DNA of 11,091 nucleotides. Origin: JASFUX01 sp050050115. Lineage in GTDB: Bacteria; Pseudomonadota; Alphaproteobacteria; Caulobacterales; Maricaulaceae. A program made the translations under genes and the position numbers. The stretch lies in contig JASFUX010000106.1 of NCBI GenBank assembly GCA_050050115.1, forward strand, positions 1 through 11,091, given 5' to 3'. The notes beneath the pieces were generated by a model, which was not told where the DNA came from, made no database searches, and worked only from the letters and a program-made list of their open reading frames with translations. Shown piece by piece: positions 1 through 6,066 of the stretch. Position 1 is the first letter of the stretch, and the number at the start of each line of letters is the position of its first letter.

Positions 1-218
1 ATTTCGCCCGCAGCGGTCTTTACGAAGGCGCGTTCACGGGCAAGCTGATCAGCGCCATCGCGGTCGCCACCTTCGTGGCGGGGCCGGTGTTCGTCGGCTG
101 GACGCTGATGAACTCCTATCGCGAGAACGGACCGCACAACCTCCTGTCGATGTCGCTGCGGCTGTGGGCCGCGCTGATCTTCGTCGGCACGCTTTTGTAC
201 TTCCTGGTGCTGGGCTGA
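1..218 (+). CDS. C-terminal end of a small membrane protein, family not recognised (partial)
   Basis: An open frame enters from the left edge (first whole codon at base 3) and stops with TGA at 216-218, leaving 71 residues. Two hydrophobic stretches are visible, about residues 17-35 (ISAIAVATFVAGPVFVGW) and 51-70 (LWAALIFVGTLLYFLVLG). They are separated by a short polar loop containing NSYRENGPHN, and the last helix ends at the stop codon. This looks like the last two transmembrane helices of an inner-membrane protein. I do not recognise a family from this fragment. The gene ends 100 bases before mnmA on the same strand, with no clear terminator between them, so read-through into mnmA is possible but not shown. 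Confidence 0.6.
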   Translation, partial: FARSGLYEGAFTGKLISAIAVATFVAGPVFVGWTLMNSYRENGPHNLLSMSLRLWAALIFVGTLLYFLVLG

Positions 219-318
219 CGGACGGACTTCGGCCCGCGCCCCTCGCAATCGCGCGCCGTTTGCCTTAAGTACGCCGCTCAATCGATCTGCTTCGGGCCTT
301 GAACCCGCGAGGAGAGCC

Positions 319-1533
319 ATGAGCGACACTGCCGCCGCGCCGCACGCCGGCGCGGGATTTCCCGACATTGATTTGGGCCTGCCCGGTCCGCCAGCGCAGA
401 CGCGCGTCGTTGCGGCGATGTCGGGCGGCGTGGATTCTTCAGTCACCGCGGCGCTCTTGAAGCGCGCCGGCTACGATGTCGTCGGCGTGACGCTGCAGCT
501 CTACGACCACGGCGCGGCGCTGAAGAAGAAGGGCGCCTGTTGCGCAGGCTCCGACATCCATGACGCGCGCCGGGTCGCTGAGGCGATCGGCATTCCCCAT
601 TACGTGCTCGACTACGAAAGCCGCTTCCGCGACGCGGTGATGGAGGACTTCGCCGACACCTATCTCGCCGGGGCGACGCCGATCCCGTGCGTGCGGTGCA
701 ATCAAACGGTGAAGTTCACCGACCTCTACAAGACCGCGAAGGACTTGGGCGCTGAGGCGCTGGCGACGGGGCACTACATCCGCCGCGAGGTCGGGCCGAA
801 CGGGCCCGAGCTGCGCCGCGCCGCCGACCCCGATCGCGATCAAAGCTACTTCCTGTTCGCCACCACGCGCGAACAGCTCGACTTCCTGCGCTTTCCTTTG
901 GGCGATCTGCCCAAGGATCAAGTCCGCGCCATCGCCGCCGAGCTTGGCCTCGCAGTCGCCGACAAGCCCGACAGCCAGGACATCTGCTTCGTGCCCGAAG
1001 GCCGCTATGCGTCCGTGATCGAACGATTGCGCCCCGGCGCGAGCGAACCAGGCGACATCGTCCATCTCGACGGACGGGTGATGGGCCGGCACGACGGAGT
1101 CATTCACTATACGGTCGGCCAGCGCCGCGGCCTCGGGATCGCGACCGGCGCGCCCTTGTTCGTGGTCAAGCTCGACGCCGAGCGCGCGCGGGTGATCGTC
1201 GGACCGCGCGAGGCGCTGGGCGTTCAAGAAATGCGGCTTAAGGACATCAACTGGCTTGGCGACGAAGCGCTTGGCGACGCCGCCGGGGCCGGCCGTCCCG
1301 TCCTCGTGCGCGTGCGCTCGACCCGGCCGCCGGTCCCGGGACGCCTGTTTTCCGCGAGCGGCGCTCCGTCCGGTCCGGGGGTGATCGGCGTTCACCTCGA
1401 CGCCGCAGAAGAGGGTGTCGCTCCGGGCCAAGCTGCGGTATTTTACGATCCGGAGACGAAGGGCGCGCGAGTGCTCGGCGGGGGTTGGATCGCTTCTACG
1501 ACAAGCGGCGTAGAGGTATTGGCGGCCGATTAA
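319..1533 (+). CDS. mnmA: tRNA-specific 2-thiouridylase MnmA
   Basis: MnmA activates the C2 oxygen of the wobble uridine (U34) of tRNA-Lys, -Glu and -Gln with ATP. It then transfers sulfur from a persulfide relay that starts at the IscS cysteine desulfurase, giving s2U34 in the cytoplasm. The 404-residue protein carries the PP-loop SGGVDSS at residues 35-41. The first catalytic cysteine, C127, lies in PCVRCNQTVKF, and the second, C223, in SQDICFVPEG. The tRNA-recognition segments GHY (151-153) and DQSYFL (174-179) are present, and the C-terminal beta-barrel contains HYTVGQRRGLG. The alphaproteobacterial GACCAGSDIHDA segment (72-83) is also present. About 28 residues precede the first beta strand, a common extension in this class. 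The ATG at 319 follows AGGAG at 310-314, a close but usable spacing. No partner gene is linked. Confidence 0.97.
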   Translation: MSDTAAAPHAGAGFPDIDLGLPGPPAQTRVVAAMSGGVDSSVTAALLKRAGYDVVGVTLQLYDHGAALKKKGACCAGSDIHDARRVAEAIGIPHYVLDYESRFRDAVMEDFADTYLAGATPIPCVRCNQTVKFTDLYKTAKDLGAEALATGHYIRREVGPNGPELRRAADPDRDQSYFLFATTREQLDFLRFPLGDLPKDQVRAIAAELGLAVADKPDSQDICFVPEGRYASVIERLRPGASEPGDIVHLDGRVMGRHDGVIHYTVGQRRGLGIATGAPLFVVKLDAERARVIVGPREALGVQEMRLKDINWLGDEALGDAAGAGRPVLVRVRSTRPPVPGRLFSASGAPSGPGVIGVHLDAAEEGVAPGQAAVFYDPETKGARVLGGGWIASTTSGVEVLAAD

Positions 1534-1580
1534 TCCCGCTCTCCCTTACGGTCCATTGATTGCATCGCCGGGCTCGATCA

Positions 1581-1596
1581 CCGAGCGCCGGCTCGG
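1581..1596 (+). other. Small hairpin downstream of mnmA
   Basis: CCGAGC (1581-1586) and GCTCGG (1591-1596) form a 6-bp stem with a GCCG loop, 48 bases after the mnmA stop. No T tract follows directly (the nearest is TTTT about 20 bases on), so this is at best a weak or Rho-assisted end for the mnmA transcript. The rest of 1534-1663 shows no supported gene. Confidence 0.25.
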
Positions 1597-1663
1597 ATTG
1601 AGGAACGCGCTCTTTTCGATCGCGCTTGGCTTAGCGGTCGGAGCGGGCGCCTAGGGACCGGCG

Positions 1664-1682
1664 GCTTAACATTTGGTTAAGC
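1664..1682. promoter_or_regulatory. CtrA-like box (TTAA-N7-TTAA) in a perfect palindrome
   Basis: GCTTAAC (1664-1670) and GTTAAGC (1676-1682) are perfect 7-bp inverted arms around ATTTG. Within them, TTAA (1666-1669) and TTAA (1677-1680) are exactly seven bases apart. This is the spacing of the Caulobacter cell-cycle regulator CtrA full site (TTAA-N7-TTAA). On the minus strand the site reads TTAACCAAATGTTAAG, which matches the half-site consensus TTAACCAT at seven of eight bases. It is the only such pair I see in the window, and it lies 50 bases upstream of the ATG of the serine hydrolase. If it covers the -35 region, transcription would begin near 1710-1715. Binding is inferred from the motif. 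Confidence 0.6.
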
Positions 1683-1707
1683 GAAGTTAGCGAGAGGTGA
1701 TCAATTG

Positions 1708-1765
1708 GATTCGGGACGGGAGAATCGACTCATGGCCAGATTCCGTCAGTCGGCGTTGTCGAGTC
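1708..1765. promoter_or_regulatory. Cluster of four GANTC (CcrM-type methylation) sites
   Basis: GATTC (1708-1712), GAATC (1722-1726), GACTC (1727-1731) and GAGTC (1761-1765) fall within 58 bases around the serine hydrolase start. A by-eye scan of the whole window found 21 GANTC sites, so about a fifth sit in 0.5% of the sequence. In CcrM-bearing alphaproteobacteria, GANTC sites in promoters are read by GcrA and depend on the methylation state after replication. The position beside a CtrA-like box supports cell-cycle-phased expression. This is motif evidence only. Confidence 0.5.
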
Positions 1766-3006
1766 TGGGTCCGCGTCTGCTCGCCGCGATAGGCTGGGGC
1801 GCTTTGCTGCTCGCGGCGGTGTTCTTTGCGCGGGCGGCCGCCGCTCAGGAAGCCGGGCAGGCGCCGGCCGAAGACTATGTCGAACGCTTTGAACGCCAGA
1901 TCGAAATGGCGATGCGCACCGGCGAATTCGTCGGCTTGTCTGTCGCGGTGATCGACCAGGGCGAGATCACCTTTATCCGCTCGTTCGGCGAAACAGCAGT
2001 CGGCTCGGACGACGCGGTGACCACCGACACGGTGTTCCGCTTCGCCTCGGTGTCCAAAGGCTTCTCCACCTCGCTCGTCGGCCAGCTGGCTGAAGAAGGG
2101 CGGCTGTCGTGGCAGGACCCGGTCACCCTCTATGAGCCGAGCTTCCAGCTGCGCACGCCGAACGCGACCAGCTCGGTCACGCTCGAAATGCTCGCCAGCC
2201 ACCAGGTCGGCCTGCCGGCGCACGCCTACGACAACATCATCGAGGCGGGCCGCTCGCTCGACACCGCGGTGTCGATGCTGCCCCAGGTCAACCTCGTGTG
2301 CGCGCCGGGCGAATGCTACCAGTACCAGAACGTCGCCTTCTCCCTGCTGGAGCCGGCGGTCGAGACCGCGGACGGGCGACCGTTCGACGAAGCGATCCAG
2401 GACCGGATCTTCGACCGCCTCGGCATGGATCACGCCTCGGTGGGCCTTGAAGGCCTGACGGGCGCGGACAGCTGGGCGCAGGGTCATGCGCGCCGCCGCG
2501 CGACTGCGCCGTGGTACTCGTTCACGCCGAACGAGAACTACTACCGGGTCGCGCCGGCTGGGGGCTTGAACGGTTCGATTGAAGACCTCGCGCTCTGGGC
2601 CCGGGCGCAGATGGGTTACAACCCCGACGTCATCGCGCCGACGGTGCGCGGCGAGCTGCAGCACGAGCGGGTCGACACGCCGCAGGAGCGCTCGAAGATG
2701 CGCTGGATGCGCACCCGCCTGCGCGACGCGGACTATGCGCTCGGCTGGCGGGTCTATGACTATTCCGGCGAGCGGCTGGTGATGCACGCCGGCGGCGTGT
2801 CGGGCTATCGCGCGCTGGTCGCTTTCATGCCCGAGCGCGATGTGGGCGTCGTGGGCCTCTGGAACGCGGGCAACTCGCTCGGCTGGCGGATCCTGCCGAC
2901 CTTCTTCGACTCCTATCTTGGCTACGACGACACCGACTGGCTCGGCGTCGAGGACCTGCTCGCCGAATACGAAGCCGAGCTGGCCGCCGCGCAAGGGTCT
3001 CCGTAG
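1732..3006 (+). CDS. Exported serine hydrolase, beta-lactamase/class C-like fold
   Basis: This is a periplasmic or secreted active-site serine enzyme of the beta-lactamase-related family (AmpC, D-Ala-D-Ala peptidase and esterase relatives, Pfam PF00144 type). The substrate cannot be read from the sequence. Counted from the ATG at 1732 (424 residues), a charged N-terminus leads into a hydrophobic stretch at about 16-32, with a likely signal peptidase site after ARAAAA (near residue 38). The three class motifs are visible: SVSK (Ser106, Lys109), YQN inside YQYQNVAFSLL, and HAG in VMHAGGVSGYRA near the C-terminus. A TTG at 1705 would add nine residues and has a very good Shine-Dalgarno match (GAGGTGATC, 1694-1702). 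I prefer the ATG because it gives a normal signal peptide, has GGGAG at 1718-1722, and leaves room for the promoter motifs upstream. It is followed by a palindromic repeat and no partner gene. Confidence 0.88.
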   Translation: MARFRQSALSSLGPRLLAAIGWGALLLAAVFFARAAAAQEAGQAPAEDYVERFERQIEMAMRTGEFVGLSVAVIDQGEITFIRSFGETAVGSDDAVTTDTVFRFASVSKGFSTSLVGQLAEEGRLSWQDPVTLYEPSFQLRTPNATSSVTLEMLASHQVGLPAHAYDNIIEAGRSLDTAVSMLPQVNLVCAPGECYQYQNVAFSLLEPAVETADGRPFDEAIQDRIFDRLGMDHASVGLEGLTGADSWAQGHARRRATAPWYSFTPNENYYRVAPAGGLNGSIEDLALWARAQMGYNPDVIAPTVRGELQHERVDTPQERSKMRWMRTRLRDADYALGWRVYDYSGERLVMHAGGVSGYRALVAFMPERDVGVVGLWNAGNSLGWRILPTFFDSYLGYDDTDWLGVEDLLAEYEAELAAAQGSP

Positions 3007-3016
3007 CAGATTTCTT

Positions 3017-3180
3017 CCTCCCCCTCGGGGGAGGTGTCCGCGTAAGCGGACGGAGGGGGATTGCCTCGCGGTTCGAAGGGCGACGCCGCGCGACCGCGTT
3101 GCAGCTGTCCTCCACCCGCGAGGCAATCCCCCTCAGTCTCGCCGGACAAGCCCGGCGAGCCAGCTCCCCCGGGGGGGGAG
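3017..3180. repeat. Composite palindromic intergenic repeat element
   Basis: Eleven bases after the serine hydrolase stop lies a nested set of inverted repeats. The outermost perfect pair is 19 bp, 3053-3071 against 3116-3134, with a 44-base loop. On the left flank are CCTCCCCC/GGGGGAGG (3017-3024 with 3027-3034) and TCCGC-GTAA-GCGGA (3037-3050, a GNRA-type loop). On the right flank are CTCGCCGG/CCGGCGAG (3138-3145 with 3152-3159) and CTCCCCC/GGGGGAG (3164-3170 with 3174-3180). The architecture resembles dispersed intergenic palindromic repeats that I know from caulobacter-like and other alphaproteobacterial genomes. The transcript would fold strongly and could end or protect the upstream mRNA. 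Short open frames crossing it are artefacts of the repeat. Copy number elsewhere cannot be judged here. Confidence 0.8.
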
Positions 3181-3300
3181 CAGCGCTTCCATGACACTTT
3201 TCTGACAATCGCCGCGCTGGTTCCCCTATCGGGCGAGTACGGATCGATTTTGCGCAGCGTGTCTTTATAGTCGCCCGCAACACACACGCGGGAGACCCAT

Positions 3301-3576
3301 ATGACCATCTTGAAGTCCGAACAAATCCTCGCCGACTCCGCCGTATCCTGGGACGACGCCGTCGAGAGCGCCGTGGAGCGCTTCTCCAAGACCGTGCGCA
3401 ACGTGCGCTCGGCCTACGTCAACGAGTTCACCACCGTCGTCGAGCACGGCAAGGTCCGGACCTGGCGGGTCAATCTTCAGGTGACCTTCGAGGTCGACGA
3501 GCCCAGGACCGCCGCGCCGGCGCGGGCGAGCCGGTCCAGGGCGGCTGGGTCGAAGGCGAAGACGAAAAAGAAGTAA
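3301..3576 (+). CDS. Dodecin-family protein with a basic C-terminal tail
   Basis: Dodecins are small proteins that form hollow 12-mers and bind flavins or coenzyme A in the cytoplasm. Residues 1-67 match the fold pattern: strand, then an amphipathic helix (SWDDAVESAVERFSKTVRNV, 16-35), then two strands (SAYVNEFTTVVE and VRTWRVNLQVTFEVDE). The core length is normal for the family. The Trp that stacks on flavin in the halobacterial, Thermus and mycobacterial proteins is replaced: the matching segment reads RSAYV (36-40). This places it with the common proteobacterial dodecin-like group, whose ligand is less certain. Residues 68-91 are an extra Ala/Arg/Lys/Ser tail ending in KAKTKKK. The ATG follows GGGAG at 3290-3294 with a 6-base gap. 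The gene stands alone and converges on yqgE. Confidence 0.88.
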   Translation: MTILKSEQILADSAVSWDDAVESAVERFSKTVRNVRSAYVNEFTTVVEHGKVRTWRVNLQVTFEVDEPRTAAPARASRSRAAGSKAKTKKK

Positions 3577-3604
3577 GCCGCGACGAGACCGCTTCAGGGG
3601 CGAC

Positions 3605-4186
3605 TCACGCCTCGCCGTGGTGAGTGGAGAGCTTCTCCGGGCTCACCCCGATCGAGGCGAGGGCGCGATTCCATTTGCCGGCGAGCTCGATGCCGAACAA
3701 CAGCTCGTCGGACGGATCGCAAGTCAGCCAGGCGTTGGCGAGGATCTCGTTCTCGAGCTGGCCCGCGCCCCAACCGGCGTAGCCGAGCGCCAGGATCGCC
3801 TGGCGCGGCGCCTCGTCCGACGCGATCGCTTCGAGCACGTCCTTCGTCGCGGTCATGCCGACCCCGTCGAAGATGTCGAGCGTGGCGTCTTCGGAATAGA
3901 AGTCACTGGTGTGAATGACGAAGCCGCGGTCGCGGTCGACGGGGCCGCCGTTCAGCACGGGGCGGTCGGGCACGGTGATCGAGGACTCGATGCCGAGCTG
4001 TTCGAGCAGATCGGGCAGCCTGAGCGCGCCCATCGGCTTGTTGACGATGATGCCCATGGCGTGCTCGGGCGTATGCGCGCAGACGAGCACCAGCGAGCGG
4101 GCGAAGCGGGGATCGCCGATCACGGGCGTGGCGATCAGCATTTGGCCGGCGAGGGTCGTCTCGAACACGTCGGGCGAGTCGCTCAT
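3605..4186 (-). CDS. yqgE: YqgE/AlgH family protein (UPF0301)
   Basis: This is a cytoplasmic alpha/beta protein of the YqgE/AlgH family. The family is often called a putative transcriptional regulator after Pseudomonas AlgH, but no DNA-binding domain is evident and the biochemical role is unsettled. The 193-residue product shows the family signatures in order: LAGQMLIATPVIGDPRFARSL near the N-terminus, CAHTPEHAMGIIVNKPMG, VLNGGPVDRDRGFVIH, and ALGYAGWGAGQLENEI before the C-terminal domain. The start is the ATG at 4184-4186 (reading MSDSPDVFETTL). The frame stays open to a TTG at 4312, but the extra 42 residues are arginine-rich, are not family-like and would make the protein too long. The Shine-Dalgarno sequence is weak (GGGG, 4189-4192). 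It is convergent with the dodecin gene (28-base gap) and divergent from the peroxiredoxin gene. Confidence 0.92.
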   Translation of the reverse strand: MSDSPDVFETTLAGQMLIATPVIGDPRFARSLVLVCAHTPEHAMGIIVNKPMGALRLPDLLEQLGIESSITVPDRPVLNGGPVDRDRGFVIHTSDFYSEDATLDIFDGVGMTATKDVLEAIASDEAPRQAILALGYAGWGAGQLENEILANAWLTCDPSDELLFGIELAGKWNRALASIGVSPEKLSTHHGEA

Positions 4187-4408
4187 GACCCCATCGTCGC
4201 GGGCTGGGGACCGTCGTGCAACCCCTTCGTCCGCAATCAAAACCTCGCGAAAATCCCAATCAAGCCGTAGAGCGCGGCCGCGGCGGCTGATAACACCTTG
4301 CCGCAGCGTCAAAGTCCTCGCGAGCGAACGTCTCGGGCGGGCGGCGTCAAAGTTTTACGAACCCCCGATTGCGCGCCCGAGCGGTGCGATCAACCTCAGG
4401 AGGAGATC
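4187..4408. other. Divergent intergenic region between yqgE and the peroxiredoxin gene
   Basis: These 222 bases hold the promoters of two divergent genes, but I cannot place a convincing -35/-10 pair for either. The one distinct pattern is a 10-base direct repeat, GCGTCAAAGT, at 4306-4315 and 4344-4353, 38 bases start to start and upstream of the peroxiredoxin gene. The repeat could be a pair of regulator half-sites or chance. Confidence 0.35.
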
Positions 4409-4888
4409 ATGGCGATAGCAGTAGGCGACAAGCTGCCCGAGAGCGCGCTTCAGATTATCGGCCCGAACGGCGCCGAGCCGAAGTCGACGGGCGACGTCTT
4501 CGCGGGCCGCAAGGTGGCGCTGTTCGCGGTGCCGGGCGCCTTCACGCCGACTTGCTCGGCCAAGCACCTGCCGGGCTTCGTCCAGCAAGCCGACGCGATC
4601 AAGGCCAAAGGCGTCGACGACATCATCTGCGTGTCGGTCAACGACTCCTTCGTGATGGACGCCTGGGGCAAGGCGCAGGGCGCGGACGGCAAGGTGACGA
4701 TGGCCGCCGACGGCGACGGCGCCTTCGCCAAGGCGCTCGGGCTCGACATGGACACCAAAGCGTTCGGCGGCGTGCGCTCGAAGCGCTACTCGATGCTGAT
4801 CAACGACGGCGTGGTCGAGAAGCTCAATGTCGAAGAGGGCGGCGGCTTCGAGGTGTCAGACGCAGAGACGCTGCTCGGCCAGCTTTAG
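4409..4888 (+). CDS. Peroxiredoxin, Prx5-type (AhpC/TSA-related thiol peroxidase)
   Basis: This is a cytoplasmic thiol peroxidase that reduces hydrogen peroxide and organic hydroperoxides with electrons from a thiol donor, probably glutathione/glutaredoxin or thioredoxin. The 159-residue protein has the thioredoxin-fold peroxiredoxin motif PGAFTPTCSAKHLPGF, with peroxidatic Cys49 and the supporting Pro42 and Thr46. IICVSVNDSFVMDAWGK (72-88) and the RSKRYSMLINDG segment, with the conserved Arg near the active site, are typical of the Prx5 group. The only other cysteine is C74, at the end of a buried strand, so a standard resolving Cys is not obvious and a one-Cys mechanism is plausible. The ATG at 4409 follows a strong AGGAGG (4398-4403) with a 5-base gap. 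Longer upstream in-frame starts are rejected because the added residues are not family-like. No glutaredoxin domain is fused. Confidence 0.94.
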   Translation: MAIAVGDKLPESALQIIGPNGAEPKSTGDVFAGRKVALFAVPGAFTPTCSAKHLPGFVQQADAIKAKGVDDIICVSVNDSFVMDAWGKAQGADGKVTMAADGDGAFAKALGLDMDTKAFGGVRSKRYSMLINDGVVEKLNVEEGGGFEVSDAETLLGQL

Positions 4889-4897
4889 AACACGCGC

Positions 4898-4917
4898 GCC
4901 TCACCGAAACGTGAGGC
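4898..4917 (+). terminator. Hairpin after the peroxiredoxin gene, terminator-like without a T tract
   Basis: GCCTCAC (4898-4904) and GTGAGGC (4911-4917) form a perfect 7-bp stem with a CGAAAC loop, ten bases after the stop codon. No run of T follows, so it is not a canonical intrinsic terminator. Its position suggests a transcript 3' end or a processing barrier before the lipoprotein operon. Confidence 0.4.
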
Positions 4918-4978
4918 CAGCGCCGCGCGAGGCGCGCTAAGACACGCGCCGCGAAACGAAGACTGCTTCGAGGGGATC

Positions 4979-5749
4979 ATGAAGCTTGGTGTGATTGCGA
5001 AGACCGCGGCGCTCGGCGCGCTCGCGGCGTGCGCGGCTTGCGCGAGCATGGGCGACGACATGGCCGCAGACATGACGGACGGCATGGCGGACGCGGCGCC
5101 GGATTACATTCTCGCCGCTGTCGCCGATCCGATGCGGCCCGAGGGCGACGTCTTCCGCGACGGCCGGCGCAAGCCCGCCGAGGTGGTCGCCTTCGCCGGT
5201 GTCGAGCCGGGCATGACCGTCGCCGAGCTGATCCCGGGCAACGGCTACTACACCCGCATCCTCGCCCGTGCTGTTGGGCCTGAAGGCACGGTCTACACCC
5301 TGCCGTTCACCGAACCGCGCCGCGCCGCCTCTGAGGCGATCGACGGGGATGAGGAGAGCTATCCCAACGTCGAGCTGGTGGACGGCGCGCTTCAGGATTT
5401 CGCTTTGCCCGAACAGGTCGACCTCGTCTGGACGACCAACAACTATCACGACGTCCGCCAGGCGGCGCCGCTGATCAATCGCGCGGCGTTCAATGCTCTA
5501 AAGCCCGGCGGAATCTACTTCATCGTCGACCACCACGCCGTCTCGGGCCAGCGCGACGAAGCGATCGGGCTGCACCGCATCGACGTCGACCTGGTCAAAG
5601 AACAGGTGATCGCGGCGGGCTTTGTGCTCGACGCCGAGAGCGACATCCTGCGCAATCCCGAAGACGACCTGACGCTGCAGGTGTTCGAGCGGGACCTCAA
5701 TCGCAACACCGACCGTTTCGTCCTGCGTTTCCGCAAGCCGGCCGAGTAG
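4979..5749 (+). CDS. Methyltransferase-fold protein with lipoprotein signal (COG4798-like)
   Basis: This resembles the 'predicted methyltransferase' family COG4798, a class I SAM-methyltransferase fold of unknown substrate. The 256 residues begin with a lipoprotein signal peptide: MKLGVIAKTAALGALAAC has lipobox L15-A16-A17-C18 and Ala at +2, which predicts outer-membrane sorting. A short Met/Asp-rich linker follows (24-38). The Rossmann part has a modified motif I, VAELIPGNGYYTRIL (81-95), then NNYHD (154-158) and LKPGG (174-178). The C-terminus RFVLRFRKP (247-254) is typical of the family. The ATG at 4979 sits behind AGGGG (4971-4975). The next gene starts 14 bases after the stop, so the two probably form an operon. 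A methyltransferase outside the cytoplasm is odd because SAM is not known to be supplied there. Alternatives are a non-SAM role or a signal that is not used. Confidence 0.85.
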   Translation: MKLGVIAKTAALGALAACAACASMGDDMAADMTDGMADAAPDYILAAVADPMRPEGDVFRDGRRKPAEVVAFAGVEPGMTVAELIPGNGYYTRILARAVGPEGTVYTLPFTEPRRAASEAIDGDEESYPNVELVDGALQDFALPEQVDLVWTTNNYHDVRQAAPLINRAAFNALKPGGIYFIVDHHAVSGQRDEAIGLHRIDVDLVKEQVIAAGFVLDAESDILRNPEDDLTLQVFERDLNRNTDRFVLRFRKPAE

Positions 5750-5763
5750 AGGGGGAAAAGATC

Positions 5764-6039
5764 ATGCGTAAACGGATTCTGCTCGCGGCCGGGTTTGCCG
5801 CTTTGATCGGCCTTGGCGCCTGCGAGACCATGATGGAGCCTGCGTCCGCGTCGAGCAGCGCCGCGCTTGAAGCGAGGATCGCCGAGCTCGAAGAGGAAAA
5901 TCGCGTCGCGCGATTGACGCTGGCCGAAGAGCAAGAGCGCAACGCCGCGCAGACTTTCCTGATGCGCCAGGAGATCGCCCGCCTGCAAGGCCAGATCGCG
6001 ACGCTGCGCGAGCAATGCGGAGACGCTTGCGCGCAGTAG
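5764..6039 (+). CDS. Small coiled-coil lipoprotein, function unknown
   Basis: A 91-residue product has a clear lipoprotein signal: MRKR, a hydrophobic stretch, and lipobox L17-G18-A19-C20 followed by Glu. After a short Ser/Ala linker, residues 34-84 show a heptad-like pattern rich in Ala, Leu, Glu and Arg (ALEARIAELEEENRVARL and so on) with few helix breakers, consistent with one long coiled coil. Two cysteines near the end (C85, C89, in EQCGDACAQ) could form a disulfide in the periplasm. The ATG follows AGGGGG (5750-5755) and lies 14 bases after the methyltransferase-fold gene, so the two are probably co-transcribed and may act together at the envelope. I do not recognise a named family. The size and design resemble Lpp-type lipoproteins without clear homology. 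Confidence 0.75.
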   Translation: MRKRILLAAGFAALIGLGACETMMEPASASSSAALEARIAELEEENRVARLTLAEEQERNAAQTFLMRQEIARLQGQIATLREQCGDACAQ

Positions 6040-6066
6040 CGTGTCGGCGCCTCTCGGTTGACGCGC

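Noticed and set aside
439..1431. A 330-residue open frame antisense to mnmA
   Set aside because: It mirrors the codon structure of mnmA and has no recognisable fold or ribosome site.
1556..1654. A possible 32-residue peptide starting at TTG with a hydrophobic end (ALFSIALGLAVGAGA)
   Set aside because: It has no Shine-Dalgarno and only a TTG start. The hydrophobic run is short and Ala/Gly-rich, which chance gives easily in this composition.
1687..3126. A 479-residue open frame antisense to the serine hydrolase
   Set aside because: Arg/Val/His-rich shadow with no domain pattern. The plus-strand gene has a signal peptide and all three catalytic motifs.
3061..3270. Short open frames across the palindromic repeat
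   Set aside because: They are made of repeat sequence and share no coding signature; the DNA is explained by inverted repeats.
3266..3271. TATAGT, a -10-like hexamer ahead of the dodecin gene
   Set aside because: No acceptable -35 hexamer lies 16-18 bases upstream, so a promoter call is not supported.
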